From assembly GCA_902775345.1 (NCBI GenBank), contig CACYLW010000004.1:1-64000 (forward strand): a stretch of DNA of 64,000 bases, written 5' to 3'. Below are positions 1 to 8,972 of the stretch, in pieces (the stretch's first letter is position 1; the number at the start of each line of letters is the position of its first letter). This stretch comes from an uncultured Eubacteriales bacterium (GTDB taxonomy: Bacteria; Bacillota; Clostridia; Peptostreptococcales; Anaerovoracaceae). Under the pieces are notes generated by a model, which made no database searches, was not told where the DNA came from, and was given only the letters and a program-made list of their open reading frames with translations. A program made the translations under genes and the position numbers.

Positions 1-43
1 GGCATCGAGAATGCCTCTTTTGTCATGCAGTTTTCAAGGTTCT
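1..43 (-). promoter_or_regulatory. rRNA-operon-type boxA antitermination region
   Basis: Read on the minus strand, positions 43-23 give AGAACCTTGAAAACTGCATGA. This closely resembles the boxA-containing sequence (TTCTTTGAAAACTG-like) found in leaders and 16S-23S spacers of rRNA operons in Bacillota. It is followed by a perfect 5-bp hairpin, GGCAT/ATGCC (1-5 with 11-15). The glycosyltransferase gene ending at 94 lies directly upstream, so if this is an rRNA leader the 16S gene should begin beyond the left edge on the minus strand. The motif is visible; the rRNA operon is inferred and lies outside the window. Confidence 0.45.
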
Positions 44-93
44 AATCATCTAAATAGATTTCTTCAATTTAGGCTTGATTTTTAATAGTTAGT

Positions 94-2679
94 CTACTGC
101 TTATGTAATAATTTTTCTATGGCTTCTGCGATCCGTCTGCTGCTGTTTCCATCGCATGCAGACATGTATTTTTCCCTGAATGCTTCGAGCCTGCTGTCTG
201 CTTCAAAGCGGCCCTGTTTCAGATATGCGGACAGCTCGTCCTCTGTCTTGAATATCTCGCCCGGCAGGTCTGTTTCGTAATCGAGATAAAAGTCCCTGTC
301 GTACTCATCGTAGTCGTAGCAGAAGAACGCCATCGGCTTGTTGAGAAGCGAGTACTCGAATATGACTGAGGAGTAATCCGTGATCAGCAGGTCGGCCGCT
401 ATCATCGCATCGTTGGTGGAAATATCTCTCACCAGTCTGATTTTATCATAATTCCACTTGCCTTCATATGGTGGCATAAGCGGATGCGGACATATGAGGA
501 GAATCTGATCGTCATTCAGGCTTTTGTCTATCTTTTCGTAATCTGCGAGAGGAAGATAAACTCTCTTGGTGCCCTTTCCTCTGAATGTCGGCGCGTACAC
601 GATGATCTGCTTTCCCTCGAGTTCAGGCATTCTCTCGTATACGGATTTTCTGGTCCTCTCGAGGTATTTTTCATCGAAAAACTTGTCGCTTCTAGGGACG
701 CCGAGAGCCTGAACTTTATCCTTGCCTATGCGGAACGCATTTGCGTATATCTCTCTTATGGCCTCCGAGCTTACCGTCACAAGGTCGTAGTCCCTGTGAT
801 ACATCGCATCCATTCCCGGATACATGCCGGTTCCCTCGACTCCGAACTTCTTGAACGCTCCTGCAGCATGCCACAGCTGAACGTAGTACTGGCCTTCCCT
901 TTTCTTGTTGTCCCTGAGCAGCATCAGATAGTCATCCGTGACGACGACCTTGCTTGAGTAGACCGCCCTGGCAGCCTCGAGGGCTTTCTCAGGATCCTTC
1001 TGTATGGTCTTGCTGCAGTACGTCACCTTCGGTGCGTTTGTCAGCTCATACACCTTCGCCAGATTGTCCTGAGGTTCTCCGTCTGATCTTACCGAAACAA
1101 AAGCGATCCTGTCTTTGATCCTGCCGTCGTTGACCGCGCGTGTCATCTTCACAGTGTCACGCCTTGTCTTCTTCCAGTCAGGTTCGTGCTTTGCTGTCAG
1201 CTCCGCGTCAAGCCTCAGCTCTGAGGTGAGCCTTGTTCGCTTGCTGTCAGGGTAGAACGACAGCTTGTTTTTGCGCAGCTTGATTATATATCCGCACTTG
1301 ACGCAGTAATTATGTCTCTGCCCCCTGTCGATCCCGAGATAGTCATCAAATGTAGGTCTGAAATCCATCTCAGTTCCGTCTATCTGAAGCATGAAGGTCA
1401 GCACCCTTCCCGGTTTTACCGGTATTTCAGCGCTGAAGACCTCACCATCTACGATTATCTCGCCTGCGAGGCCCCTGAGATCGGCGTATTCGCTCGGTCT
1501 TATTTCAGGATCGTATCTGTTGCCCTCTTCATCGAGTATATAGAACACGAACGGCTTCTTTGTCGTGTTGACCGCGATCAGGCCCTCCATGCTGAGGACT
1601 CCGTCAGTGATATCAAAGGTTTTGACGAACAGCATAGTTCTGGCTCTCAGGCTCAGCAGCTGCTGCCCCTCAAAGTAGAACCTGAAGTCATCGCGTTTTG
1701 CTTCCCTGATTATCTCCCTTCCGTATTTCAGGTTTGCGAGATAGAGCTTTCTGAACTGGTTCAGTCCGTCCGCAGTGACAAGGACACCAAGGTCTATCGG
1801 CTTCATCACATCCTTTATGATACCTATGTAAGCGTCCTTTTCTTCTTCGCTGAGAACATCAGGCGAGTAAAACCTCCAGCGCAGGTCGTACAGTATCACG
1901 TACTGTATGAAAGGAAGGACCTTACCGTACGCGTCTATGGACTTTTTCTCAAGCCCCAGATAATAAGCTCTCGGCACCTCCAGATACCAGGATTTTCTCT
2001 TAGGTGCGGATGACGATCCGCTTACCGGCCTGAAGTTTCTTCTGTAATAGAAGACTGCCTCCGTAAGGATCCCCAGCATCGGTTTTTTCAGGAGTATCGT
2101 GTTTACGAACTCCGAGTCCTCTCCCGAGGATATTGCCGGGTTGAACTGTTCGCCTTTGATCGCGGAACTCCTGAATACGGTGTTGCCTATGGTCGAGCAG
2201 ATCATCTTAGGCTCCGCCGACAGATCCACGACCCTGCTTCCGCTGCTGAATTTGTAATCGAGCGGATGGATCTCTCCTGCATAATCTCCCAGGTAATCCA
2301 TCTTGCAGCTGCATACGTCAAAGGCACCGTTTCCTTCCTCGAAGAAACTGTATATCTCCTTAAAGGCATCTGCGTTCCAGAGATCATCGCCATCGAGGAA
2401 GACCGTATACTTGCCGCTGATATGTTTTATACCTTCGTTTCTCGCGCTCGAAACGCCTCCGTTCTCCTTTACGATGTAAACGACATTCTCAGGATATTTT
2501 TCCGCGAAGGCCCTGCAAATATCGCCGCTGCTGTCGGTGCTGCCATCATTCACAAGGATCGACTGGACATTGTCCGCGAAGCCTATGGTCTGGCCGGCGA
2601 TGCATTCCAGCGTCTGTTCCAGAAAATCTTCTGCGTTGTATACCGGCGTTATTACCGAGATCTTGAAGTCTTTGTTCAT
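94..2679 (-). CDS. GT2 glycosyltransferase fused to CDP-glycerol glycerophosphotransferase
   Basis: This 861-residue protein has two catalytic modules. Residues 1 to about 250 are a GT-A family 2 glycosyltransferase: ISVITPVYNAEDF at the N-terminus, VNDGSTD, and the metal-binding LDGDD. From about residue 500 a TagB/TagF-type CDP-glycerol glycerophosphotransferase follows, with QLWHAAG, YAPTFRG, PHPLM and ITDYSS. A linker of about 250 residues separates them. The family transfers glycerol-phosphate from CDP-glycerol to a growing polymer, so the protein could both add a sugar and attach or extend a glycerol-phosphate unit on the cytoplasmic side. It is the last gene of the glycan locus, 12 nt after the LbH acyltransferase, and its TAG stop is close to the boxA-like sequence at the window edge. 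The ATG has only a weak ribosome site. Donor sugar and acceptor cannot be read from the sequence. Confidence 0.88.
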   Translation of the reverse strand: MNKDFKISVITPVYNAEDFLEQTLECIAGQTIGFADNVQSILVNDGSTDSSGDICRAFAEKYPENVVYIVKENGGVSSARNEGIKHISGKYTVFLDGDDLWNADAFKEIYSFFEEGNGAFDVCSCKMDYLGDYAGEIHPLDYKFSSGSRVVDLSAEPKMICSTIGNTVFRSSAIKGEQFNPAISSGEDSEFVNTILLKKPMLGILTEAVFYYRRNFRPVSGSSSAPKRKSWYLEVPRAYYLGLEKKSIDAYGKVLPFIQYVILYDLRWRFYSPDVLSEEEKDAYIGIIKDVMKPIDLGVLVTADGLNQFRKLYLANLKYGREIIREAKRDDFRFYFEGQQLLSLRARTMLFVKTFDITDGVLSMEGLIAVNTTKKPFVFYILDEEGNRYDPEIRPSEYADLRGLAGEIIVDGEVFSAEIPVKPGRVLTFMLQIDGTEMDFRPTFDDYLGIDRGQRHNYCVKCGYIIKLRKNKLSFYPDSKRTRLTSELRLDAELTAKHEPDWKKTRRDTVKMTRAVNDGRIKDRIAFVSVRSDGEPQDNLAKVYELTNAPKVTYCSKTIQKDPEKALEAARAVYSSKVVVTDDYLMLLRDNKKREGQYYVQLWHAAGAFKKFGVEGTGMYPGMDAMYHRDYDLVTVSSEAIREIYANAFRIGKDKVQALGVPRSDKFFDEKYLERTRKSVYERMPELEGKQIIVYAPTFRGKGTKRVYLPLADYEKIDKSLNDDQILLICPHPLMPPYEGKWNYDKIRLVRDISTNDAMIAADLLITDYSSVIFEYSLLNKPMAFFCYDYDEYDRDFYLDYETDLPGEIFKTEDELSAYLKQGRFEADSRLEAFREKYMSACDGNSSRRIAEAIEKLLHKQ

Positions 2680-2691
2680 TTGTATGTCACT

Positions 2692-3585
2692 CTACTTTAC
2701 TATGCTTTTTATAGCTTTTTTAATGCGTTTTTTCATGTCGCTTCCCGCCGGAAGCGGTGTTCTGCCATTAAGGGCAAACCTGTTTTTCCCGTAGTCTGAT
2801 GACAGGCTTCTGAGATACTCCAGCTTTTCGTCTGCAGTCCCCCTTGCGCTCAGCTCGCTGTCGACTGTCGCGAACGGAACGGTATCAGCGTCTTCTCTGA
2901 ACAGCGCAGGTTCTTTGCCCTTGAAATGTTTGTGATATTTTGTCTGCTTCGGGGTCCATTTGTGCACGCACGGGTCAGCCCAGAAGAGATTGTTCGCAAC
3001 TTCTTTTGCGGGATTGCCGGCGTAGCTTGTATTGGATGGTATGCTCTTGCCCGCGAGTACCGCGCCTCCTCCGAGTATGCTTCCGGAATGGATCCGGCTG
3101 CCCTTCAGTATGAGCGCGTTCTGACCGATCCAGACATGGTCGCCTATGTAAACGCTCTTTGAAGGATTGATCCTGTCGTGTGTTTCCGCCGAATATACCA
3201 GATGCGGATCCGCCGTTCGTATCCACACACCAAACGATACAAGGGCTTCGTCTCCTATGAATACGGACTTTCCCTCGGAACATATTATATGCACTGCTCC
3301 GTTATAGTAGCCTTCTTTTCCGAAATAGCAGACGCACCCGTTGTTGACGGTCACGTCGACCCTGTAGATGTGCTTGTTTTTCGAAAAATAAACGACGCTG
3401 TCATTCGCGTTGAAGATCACCCGGCAGTTCTCCATCGAAACGCCTTCTTCGCAGAAGAGGATGTTGTTCTCTCCATGAATGATGATCTCGCTGTTTTTCA
3501 TTGAAAACGACTCCGGATCACTCAGAATGATCTTATTGTCAGTGCAGCCGGCGATGTCTTCTGTTGTTTTGATTACCTGACTCAT
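2692..3585 (-). CDS. Left-handed beta-helix (hexapeptide) acyltransferase
   Basis: This 297-residue protein has a long run of hexapeptide-type turns (IGDEALVSFGVWIR, YIGDHVWIGQNALILKGS, SGSILGGGAVLAG) and ends the helix with AGNPAKEV, the usual end of the WcaF/NodL-like acetyltransferases. The N-terminal 100 residues are irregular beta-helix, and a 100-residue tail follows the catalytic part. It probably O-acetylates a sugar in the glycan from acetyl-CoA in the cytoplasm. Its ATG overlaps the stop of the upstream OafA-like gene by 4 nt, so translation is probably coupled. The acceptor sugar is unknown. Confidence 0.8.
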   Translation of the reverse strand: MSQVIKTTEDIAGCTDNKIILSDPESFSMKNSEIIIHGENNILFCEEGVSMENCRVIFNANDSVVYFSKNKHIYRVDVTVNNGCVCYFGKEGYYNGAVHIICSEGKSVFIGDEALVSFGVWIRTADPHLVYSAETHDRINPSKSVYIGDHVWIGQNALILKGSRIHSGSILGGGAVLAGKSIPSNTSYAGNPAKEVANNLFWADPCVHKWTPKQTKYHKHFKGKEPALFREDADTVPFATVDSELSARGTADEKLEYLRSLSSDYGKNRFALNGRTPLPAGSDMKKRIKKAIKSIVK

Positions 3586-4667
3586 GCTGCCGCTTTTATC
3601 TCCTTTTTACTGAATGCTTTGTTTATCAGCGTGATAATGAAGTCAGTCACCTTTTCGAACAGCAGTGCCATGACCATCGTTACCGCAAATACAACTATGA
3701 GGCTGATGTACTTGTGGCTCTCTACGCAGCCGAAGTGCGCCAGCAGCGTCATAGGTATCCTCTGTAAAATATATATGCTGAAAATATGCTTGCCGAACCA
3801 CTCAAGCAGCGGGTTGCATATGTTTACCTTCATTGTGACCATGATCAGCAGGGTCGTGAACATGAGAGCCCAGACCGTGTAGCCTTCTATGCCGAAGCTC
3901 CATCTCTTGAAGAACGAAACGACATATACTCCAAGCACGGCAGTCAGTACCAGCAGATAAGTGATATCGCTCTTCATCACGATCCTGTCTATCTGCTTTC
4001 TGGCTTCCGACCAGAGCGCTCCGAAAGGAAGTATGATGATCGTATTGTATGTATATCCCGGCCTGTCGGCTTTCATGAGCGTGAACACGAAGGCAACGGT
4101 AAAAATGAACATCAGGATCAGGCCTGCGGTCCTTCCGTGTTTTGAAAAAACTGCTCTTCCGAGTTTGAAAGCCGCGTACATCAGCAGGTATTCGACCAGC
4201 ATCGCGAAAATATACCAGTTGGAGTTGCCTACGGTACCCCATCCCGTAAGCGCCAGCAGGAAGTTGCGCAGAGGGAAGACGGTCCCTATCAAGGCGTTCA
4301 TGATCCAGAAGAGGACCACCGCAAAATCGAATCTCAGCAGCAGCTGCCAGAACTTGACAGGGAGCTTGCTCACATAAGACCCTTCCGTCCTGCGTATGGC
4401 TTCCATCATGCCATAGCCGGAATAGAACCAGAATGTCGCCACGACCAGCTGGTTAAGATGCTCACGCAGAACCAGATAAGGTTCGTCGTATACGCCTCCG
4501 AATGCGGCGTACTGCGCGTAGTGGCTGAACACTACAAGGATCACGAAGATGCCGTTCACCGCCACGGTGTTTCTTTTGTTGAGGTAATTATCGTTGAACT
4601 CACCGCCGCCGCTGAAGTTCAGTCCGTTGAATATGATCAACAGTAATATGATCAGAAAAAATAACAT
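3582..4667 (-). CDS. Acyltransferase 3 (OafA-like) membrane acyltransferase
   Basis: This 361-residue polytopic membrane protein has about ten hydrophobic segments. Near the N-terminus it carries KRNTVAVNGIFVILVVFSHY, which matches the first conserved block of acyltransferase family 3, with the conserved histidine kept (FSHY). The family moves acetyl or other acyl groups across the membrane onto polysaccharides or lipids. Its position between the polymerase-like gene and a soluble LbH acyltransferase suggests O-acyl decoration of the polymer made by this locus. It overlaps the next gene by 4 nt. Specificity cannot be read from the sequence. Confidence 0.8.
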   Translation of the reverse strand: MLFFLIILLLIIFNGLNFSGGGEFNDNYLNKRNTVAVNGIFVILVVFSHYAQYAAFGGVYDEPYLVLREHLNQLVVATFWFYSGYGMMEAIRRTEGSYVSKLPVKFWQLLLRFDFAVVLFWIMNALIGTVFPLRNFLLALTGWGTVGNSNWYIFAMLVEYLLMYAAFKLGRAVFSKHGRTAGLILMFIFTVAFVFTLMKADRPGYTYNTIIILPFGALWSEARKQIDRIVMKSDITYLLVLTAVLGVYVVSFFKRWSFGIEGYTVWALMFTTLLIMVTMKVNICNPLLEWFGKHIFSIYILQRIPMTLLAHFGCVESHKYISLIVVFAVTMVMALLFEKVTDFIITLINKAFSKKEIKAAA

Positions 4668-4687
4668 TCACTCGTTCCCGTTTGTAA

Positions 4688-6058
4688 TTAAACATATCTG
4701 TCCAGCATAGGACACACAATAAAATAGAAGAATAATGGCGCATACCTCTCCATCGGTATGGTCGCAACATCTACCATTGATTCCAGGGCATATATCACCA
4801 TGAATATGATCACGAACAGAAGATCTGACCGGTATCTTTCGTTATAAAACAGATACCTCAGTGAGATCAGGCCGGCCATCAGTTCAAGAATTATAAACAG
4901 TAAAGCGACCGGAACCCCGCACCTGTAACCATACTCGAAGAAATTGTTGTGCGCGTGCCCGACTTTGTTATTCGTCAGATCTGCCCAGTCTGTCTCGTCA
5001 AAGTTATTGCCGGTCAGGTTCAGATAACGCCCGTAGCTCTTCCATATGTCTACACGTCCGGTAGTATACCCGTTGAGATCTTCGTCATCAGGCACAAACC
5101 TGCTGTACCATGTAACCCGGCGTCTTCTTTCTCCGCCTTCTGTCTGGTGCAGCGAGACAGCTACGAGAGAAACTATCAGGGCAACTGCGATCACCATCAC
5201 CAGAACCTTTTTTCTGTTCTTTATGACATCTGTGCTCGGCCTTTCGGAGTTGATCCTTCTGCTTCTTCTGGCATATCTGGCAACAAAGAACAGTGTGACA
5301 AGCAGGTTGATGCCTGATGCCAGGATGCAGGCACGTGATTTGCCCAGTATCATGATAGTTACGCCGATAACGGCTGCGAGTATGCAGAAAATGACTTTAT
5401 TTGTCGTTCTGCGCCTTTTTCTCCCGAAAAAATACTCATACAGAAGATACAGCGAAATGGCAAACATGACCATTCCTATCATGCTGTAAATATTGGAGTT
5501 TCTCATCATGCCGCTGAATCTCCGCCCGTGTTTCAGCGAGCCTCTGATCAGCATCATGACCGTTGAATACACAAAGTACAGCAGCGATACTCCGAGGAAG
5601 GATTCCGATATGATCATGAACAGAGTGCTGTAGTCTCTTCTGTTTGTCCACACAAAATACAGCAGCGGATAAACGAAAAGCAGCATGAACCCGAAGCTGA
5701 GATATCCGTCGCCGATAGGATGAATGAGACCCGTGATCACGAGACCGAGCCCGCACAGGAACAGCGGGACTGATATGGCCTTTCTCCAGACGACCGGTCT
5801 GAGTTCGCCCTTCACGCTCAGAACAGACGTCAGTATCAGGGCGACCGTAAGTACAATATTTGTTTTAAGGTTTATATGCGGAACACCCCACCACAGCAGC
5901 GTTTCTCCGCTATAGAGAAAAGTAATGAGGAATACCACGGCAAAAAGAGCGCAGATCATTCTTTCTCTGCCTCTCTCGCTGATATTCTCCACTGCTTTGG
6001 CGGCAGGTTTCAGCAATATCATGTAGATTTTTTGCAGTCTTGCATACCAAGATTCCAT
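4688..6058 (-). CDS. O-antigen ligase/polymerase family (Wzy-like) membrane protein
   Basis: This 456-residue protein has 10-12 predicted membrane segments and a large outer loop carrying GHAHNNFFEYGYRCG, the histidine-containing Wzy_C/WaaL signature. In a Wzx/Wzy-type locus this protein would polymerise lipid-linked repeat units on the outer face of the membrane. The Wzz-like gene is directly upstream (31 nt), as expected for a polymerase and chain-length pair. A second family member lies at 16174-17472, so one of the two may instead ligate polymer to an acceptor. Which is which cannot be decided here. Confidence 0.8.
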   Translation of the reverse strand: MESWYARLQKIYMILLKPAAKAVENISERGRERMICALFAVVFLITFLYSGETLLWWGVPHINLKTNIVLTVALILTSVLSVKGELRPVVWRKAISVPLFLCGLGLVITGLIHPIGDGYLSFGFMLLFVYPLLYFVWTNRRDYSTLFMIISESFLGVSLLYFVYSTVMMLIRGSLKHGRRFSGMMRNSNIYSMIGMVMFAISLYLLYEYFFGRKRRRTTNKVIFCILAAVIGVTIMILGKSRACILASGINLLVTLFFVARYARRSRRINSERPSTDVIKNRKKVLVMVIAVALIVSLVAVSLHQTEGGERRRRVTWYSRFVPDDEDLNGYTTGRVDIWKSYGRYLNLTGNNFDETDWADLTNNKVGHAHNNFFEYGYRCGVPVALLFIILELMAGLISLRYLFYNERYRSDLLFVIIFMVIYALESMVDVATIPMERYAPLFFYFIVCPMLDRYV

Positions 6059-6089
6059 ATGTTCTACCTATGTATGGTTATTTCTGCGG

Positions 6090-7595
6090 TCACAGAGCGG
6101 CTGTATATACGCTTCCTATGCCTTTGACATCGTAAGCGCCGAGCATTTCCATCATTCTGAACACGTCAGATGCTTTTGTCCTGTCTGATACTGCTATTAC
6201 TGCATTGTCGATCTCGTTCAGAGATTTTTCTTCGATCTCAGCCGCATTGCCGAGTACTGTTATGCGCAGATCCTTGTTTTCAGCACTTTGAGCTACTTCA
6301 TTTACAGTACGCGCAGCACTGTCAGATGCGGTAAGATCAAGTACGGTAAGGTCTCTGATGTCCTTGTGTTCACATAATGCTTCAAACGCCGAGACGGTCT
6401 TTCTTATCTGGGCTTCTGTATCGCTCTTTCCCTTGTGCTGGATCCTGCCTATTGCTTCGCTGTTCATCAGCTTCTGTATTCCCTTGTGATCACCCGGGTG
6501 ATATACCTCTCCGAGCAGTCTTGCACCGGTATAGTTCACGGTATCTACAGCTGAATTTACTCTGTCTCTCAGCATCATCAGAGCAGTGAAGGCAAGTGCG
6601 TAAAGCATCGCTCCAAGAACAAAGCCTGCAAGTGCGTATTTCTTGCTGAATCCAGGCTTTGCTTTCACTTCAGGCTCATCATCCGCTGTCCCCTGTTCAG
6701 TTTCAGCAGGATCAGCATCCTCAAGCTTGCTCGCGTTATCCTTGATGGCAACGATCGATTCCGCTGCAGCCTTTTGCTCATCGGACATCGATTTTTTAGC
6801 TTCTGTGAGGGCTTTTTCCATATTGTTGATATTGACCATTATTTCCCTCATCCTGCCGCCGGTGAACTTGTCATAGCAGGTTTCTTCTTCAGAATATGAC
6901 AGTCTTACCGTGTGCTGTATATGCTGCTGCGACTTTGAATAGTCTTTTACGGAGGCTGTTACAGCGTCAGCAAGCTTTCCGGCATCCGTATCATACGGAA
7001 GGACTATCAGCGTGTTTATAACGTTGCTGCCGCTCATCGTGTCGATCTCGAAGCCTACTTTGTCTTCATCGGCAAACTGTATGAGTTCGGCGATGTATTT
7101 GTCTTCGGCCTCCTCTGATATCAGCGGCTTGACGGCTTCCACGTTTTTATTGCTGATAAGGTAGTTCTTGTAATTGCTGATAAGTGACGGAAGATCCTTT
7201 TCTTCTGCGCCTTCTATCGCATATGTCAGCACAAGCACTCTCTGATTTGTAGGGTCGGTACCCATGAGAAGCGATTCATCAAGGTACTTCTTCTGAGCAT
7301 TGATCCATTCCTGTCCGTGCACCAGATATTCGACTCCGGTCCTCTCACTTTCAGGGATTTTTTTCAGCACTGAGTCTATCTGCTCATCCAGAGAGAGCTC
7401 CACCTGTTCCGCTTTCTCTTTATCTGCTTCCATGGCTGCGTTATATGCCTTAACAGCCATGAAGTGCTGTGCAAGGCAGAGCAGAACTGCCATGATCAGA
7501 GAGAAAAGCAGGATCGCTTTGTACTGCTTCAGCAGTCGCCAAAAGAGTTCCTTCAGATCAAGTTCCATTTTGCGTTCCAGTATCTGACTTTTCAT
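6090..7595 (-). CDS. Wzz/Cap5A-like chain-length protein with a degenerate cytoplasmic kinase-like domain
   Basis: The 501-residue protein starts with a cytoplasmic stretch and a membrane helix (about residues 28-50). A long extracytoplasmic, partly coiled-coil region and a second membrane helix (about 318-345, KYALAGFVLGAML) follow. This is the Wzz/polysaccharide co-polymerase layout. The last 150 residues look like the cytoplasmic part of a BY-kinase-type CpsD, but where a Walker A P-loop would be there is TASDSAARTVNEVA, with no GK[ST], so it should not bind ATP in the normal way. It probably controls chain length together with the Wzy-like protein encoded just downstream. The 75 nt before the ATG are AT-rich with TATAAA elements and could hold an internal promoter, but no good -35 was seen. 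Confidence 0.78.
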   Translation of the reverse strand: MKSQILERKMELDLKELFWRLLKQYKAILLFSLIMAVLLCLAQHFMAVKAYNAAMEADKEKAEQVELSLDEQIDSVLKKIPESERTGVEYLVHGQEWINAQKKYLDESLLMGTDPTNQRVLVLTYAIEGAEEKDLPSLISNYKNYLISNKNVEAVKPLISEEAEDKYIAELIQFADEDKVGFEIDTMSGSNVINTLIVLPYDTDAGKLADAVTASVKDYSKSQQHIQHTVRLSYSEEETCYDKFTGGRMREIMVNINNMEKALTEAKKSMSDEQKAAAESIVAIKDNASKLEDADPAETEQGTADDEPEVKAKPGFSKKYALAGFVLGAMLYALAFTALMMLRDRVNSAVDTVNYTGARLLGEVYHPGDHKGIQKLMNSEAIGRIQHKGKSDTEAQIRKTVSAFEALCEHKDIRDLTVLDLTASDSAARTVNEVAQSAENKDLRITVLGNAAEIEEKSLNEIDNAVIAVSDRTKASDVFRMMEMLGAYDVKGIGSVYTAAL

Positions 7596-7670
7596 GATTA
7601 TGTCCTTCTGTTAATATCTATTCCGTATCATTTTATACTATCATATGAGTTGTTTTTATAGCAAACGGAC

Positions 7671-8510
7671 TCATTCCCAGGTAATGACTTCCCGTTTTAT
7701 TTTCCGGCCCAGCAGCCGGTGCATCATTTCAACTTTTTTGATCGCTTTTATTGCATCGCTGTAGCTTCCGTGATCCTCGTTGATCATCCAGTTTACCGTT
7801 TTCCCTGAAAAATGAACTCTTTTTCCGAGTTTCAGTTTTCTTGCAACAAGCATTATCCTGTAACTGGACTGTCTGAATACCGATCCGAAATTAGGATGCG
7901 ACGGGTCCTGCTTCTCTCTGTAGTAACGCATCTTTTCCTCTTTTGCCCTGTCAGACTCTTCCCTGGTCATTTCCCTGAATCTGAACAGAACTGATATGAT
8001 GATGCATTCAGGATGCTCGCGGAAGAAGGAATTGCGATGTGAAAACCCGCAGTCTTCCTTTTTCATCGTGACCGGCTTTCCGTCGATTATCGCGTCTATC
8101 GAAACGATATGGTCCGAGATACTTCTGTTCTGTTTCCTTCCGGTTCCCGCATTCATTGCAACTGCCCCGCCTACAAGGCCCGGAACATTGCATAGATATT
8201 CTATGCCGCCGTAACCGTCATCGTTGATTGTCCTGATCAGCTTCTGGAGTTTTACGGAAGCTCCGACTCTGTACATTCCATCAGACAGATCTGTAATGCT
8301 CTCATCAAAAGACTTAAGACAGACTACCAGATCGAATACCCTGTCGTTGATGAGCAGGTTTGATCCTCCTGAAATGAAGTATTCAGGCTTCAGTGTGTTG
8401 ATCGTTTCAAGCAATTCATCCGTGTTTTCCGGGATAAGAAGTCTCCTTGCGGTTCCCCCGATCCGCACAGTCGTATACTTGCTCAGATCTGCATCTTTCA
8501 GTTCGACCAT
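7671..8510 (-). CDS. MurB-like UDP-N-acetylenolpyruvoylglucosamine reductase homologue
   Basis: This 279-residue protein has the FAD-binding signature GGSNLLI, the central VPGLVGGAVAMNAGT block, and PNFGSVF with the serine that protonates the enolpyruvyl product in MurB. It is short and compact like type II MurB of Gram-positives, and no key motif is missing. MurB reduces UDP-GlcNAc-enolpyruvate to UDP-MurNAc with NADPH. Here it lies between tagD (2-nt gap) and the wzz-like gene inside a capsule/teichoic-type locus, far from other murein genes and without a MurA in view. It may be the only murB, or a paralogue making a lactyl-ether sugar for this polymer. The SD is GGGAGA. Confidence 0.82.
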   Translation of the reverse strand: MVELKDADLSKYTTVRIGGTARRLLIPENTDELLETINTLKPEYFISGGSNLLINDRVFDLVVCLKSFDESITDLSDGMYRVGASVKLQKLIRTINDDGYGGIEYLCNVPGLVGGAVAMNAGTGRKQNRSISDHIVSIDAIIDGKPVTMKKEDCGFSHRNSFFREHPECIIISVLFRFREMTREESDRAKEEKMRYYREKQDPSHPNFGSVFRQSSYRIMLVARKLKLGKRVHFSGKTVNWMINEDHGSYSDAIKAIKKVEMMHRLLGRKIKREVITWE

Positions 8511-8512
8511 GA

Positions 8513-8947
8513 TTATTTTTCTCCCACTCTTCCACTTTTCATCGGCCTCAGCATAGTGCTTGTAACTCCGTCAGTGTGAGGAAGGAACACCACATCCACC
8601 CCGAATTCCGCCAGATCGATCCTGGTCTGCTCCCAGCGCGGATTTCCTTTCCAGTCATCGCCTATGAAAATCGCGTCAAAGTGAAGCTGCTTCCAGGTCT
8701 CCGTTTTATCAAGTGTCGTGGTAATTATGCACTCATCGACAGCTTTGATGTTTTCAACGATGGTCCTGCGTTCCTCCTGATTTATGACAGGTTTTTTATG
8801 CTTATATGACTCGACCAGCTCATCGGCATTTACTCCGACTATAAGATAGTCGCAGTACTCCTTGGCGTGGTTGATCAGGTTCAGGTGCCCGATATGGAAC
8901 ATATCGTAAACCCCCTGCGTAAATCCTACTTTATATTTCTTTCCCAT
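8513..8947 (-). CDS. tagD: TagD-like glycerol-3-phosphate cytidylyltransferase
   Basis: This is a 144-residue nucleotidyltransferase of the HxGH class. It has GVYDMFHIGHLNLI near the N-terminus, NQEERRTIVENI, and a C-terminal TDGVTST block. The family makes CDP-glycerol from CTP and sn-glycerol-3-phosphate, the donor needed by the glycerophosphotransferases at 94, 13667 and probably 30419. I chose the ATG at 8947 because AAAGG lies 9 nt before it; a TTG codon 21 nt upstream (8968) has no better site. A closely related enzyme class uses other polyol phosphates, so glycerol is likely but not proved. Confidence 0.85.
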   Translation of the reverse strand: MGKKYKVGFTQGVYDMFHIGHLNLINHAKEYCDYLIVGVNADELVESYKHKKPVINQEERRTIVENIKAVDECIITTTLDKTETWKQLHFDAIFIGDDWKGNPRWEQTRIDLAEFGVDVVFLPHTDGVTSTMLRPMKSGRVGEK

Positions 8948-8972
8948 AGTAACCATCCTTTGATCCAATTAA

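Noticed and set aside
1312-2013. Long plus-strand frame opposite the GT2-TagF fusion
   Set aside because: It is antisense to a clear gene, with no ribosome site and no family features. Similar shadows opposite gyrA, the flippase and the CapD gene were rejected for the same reason.
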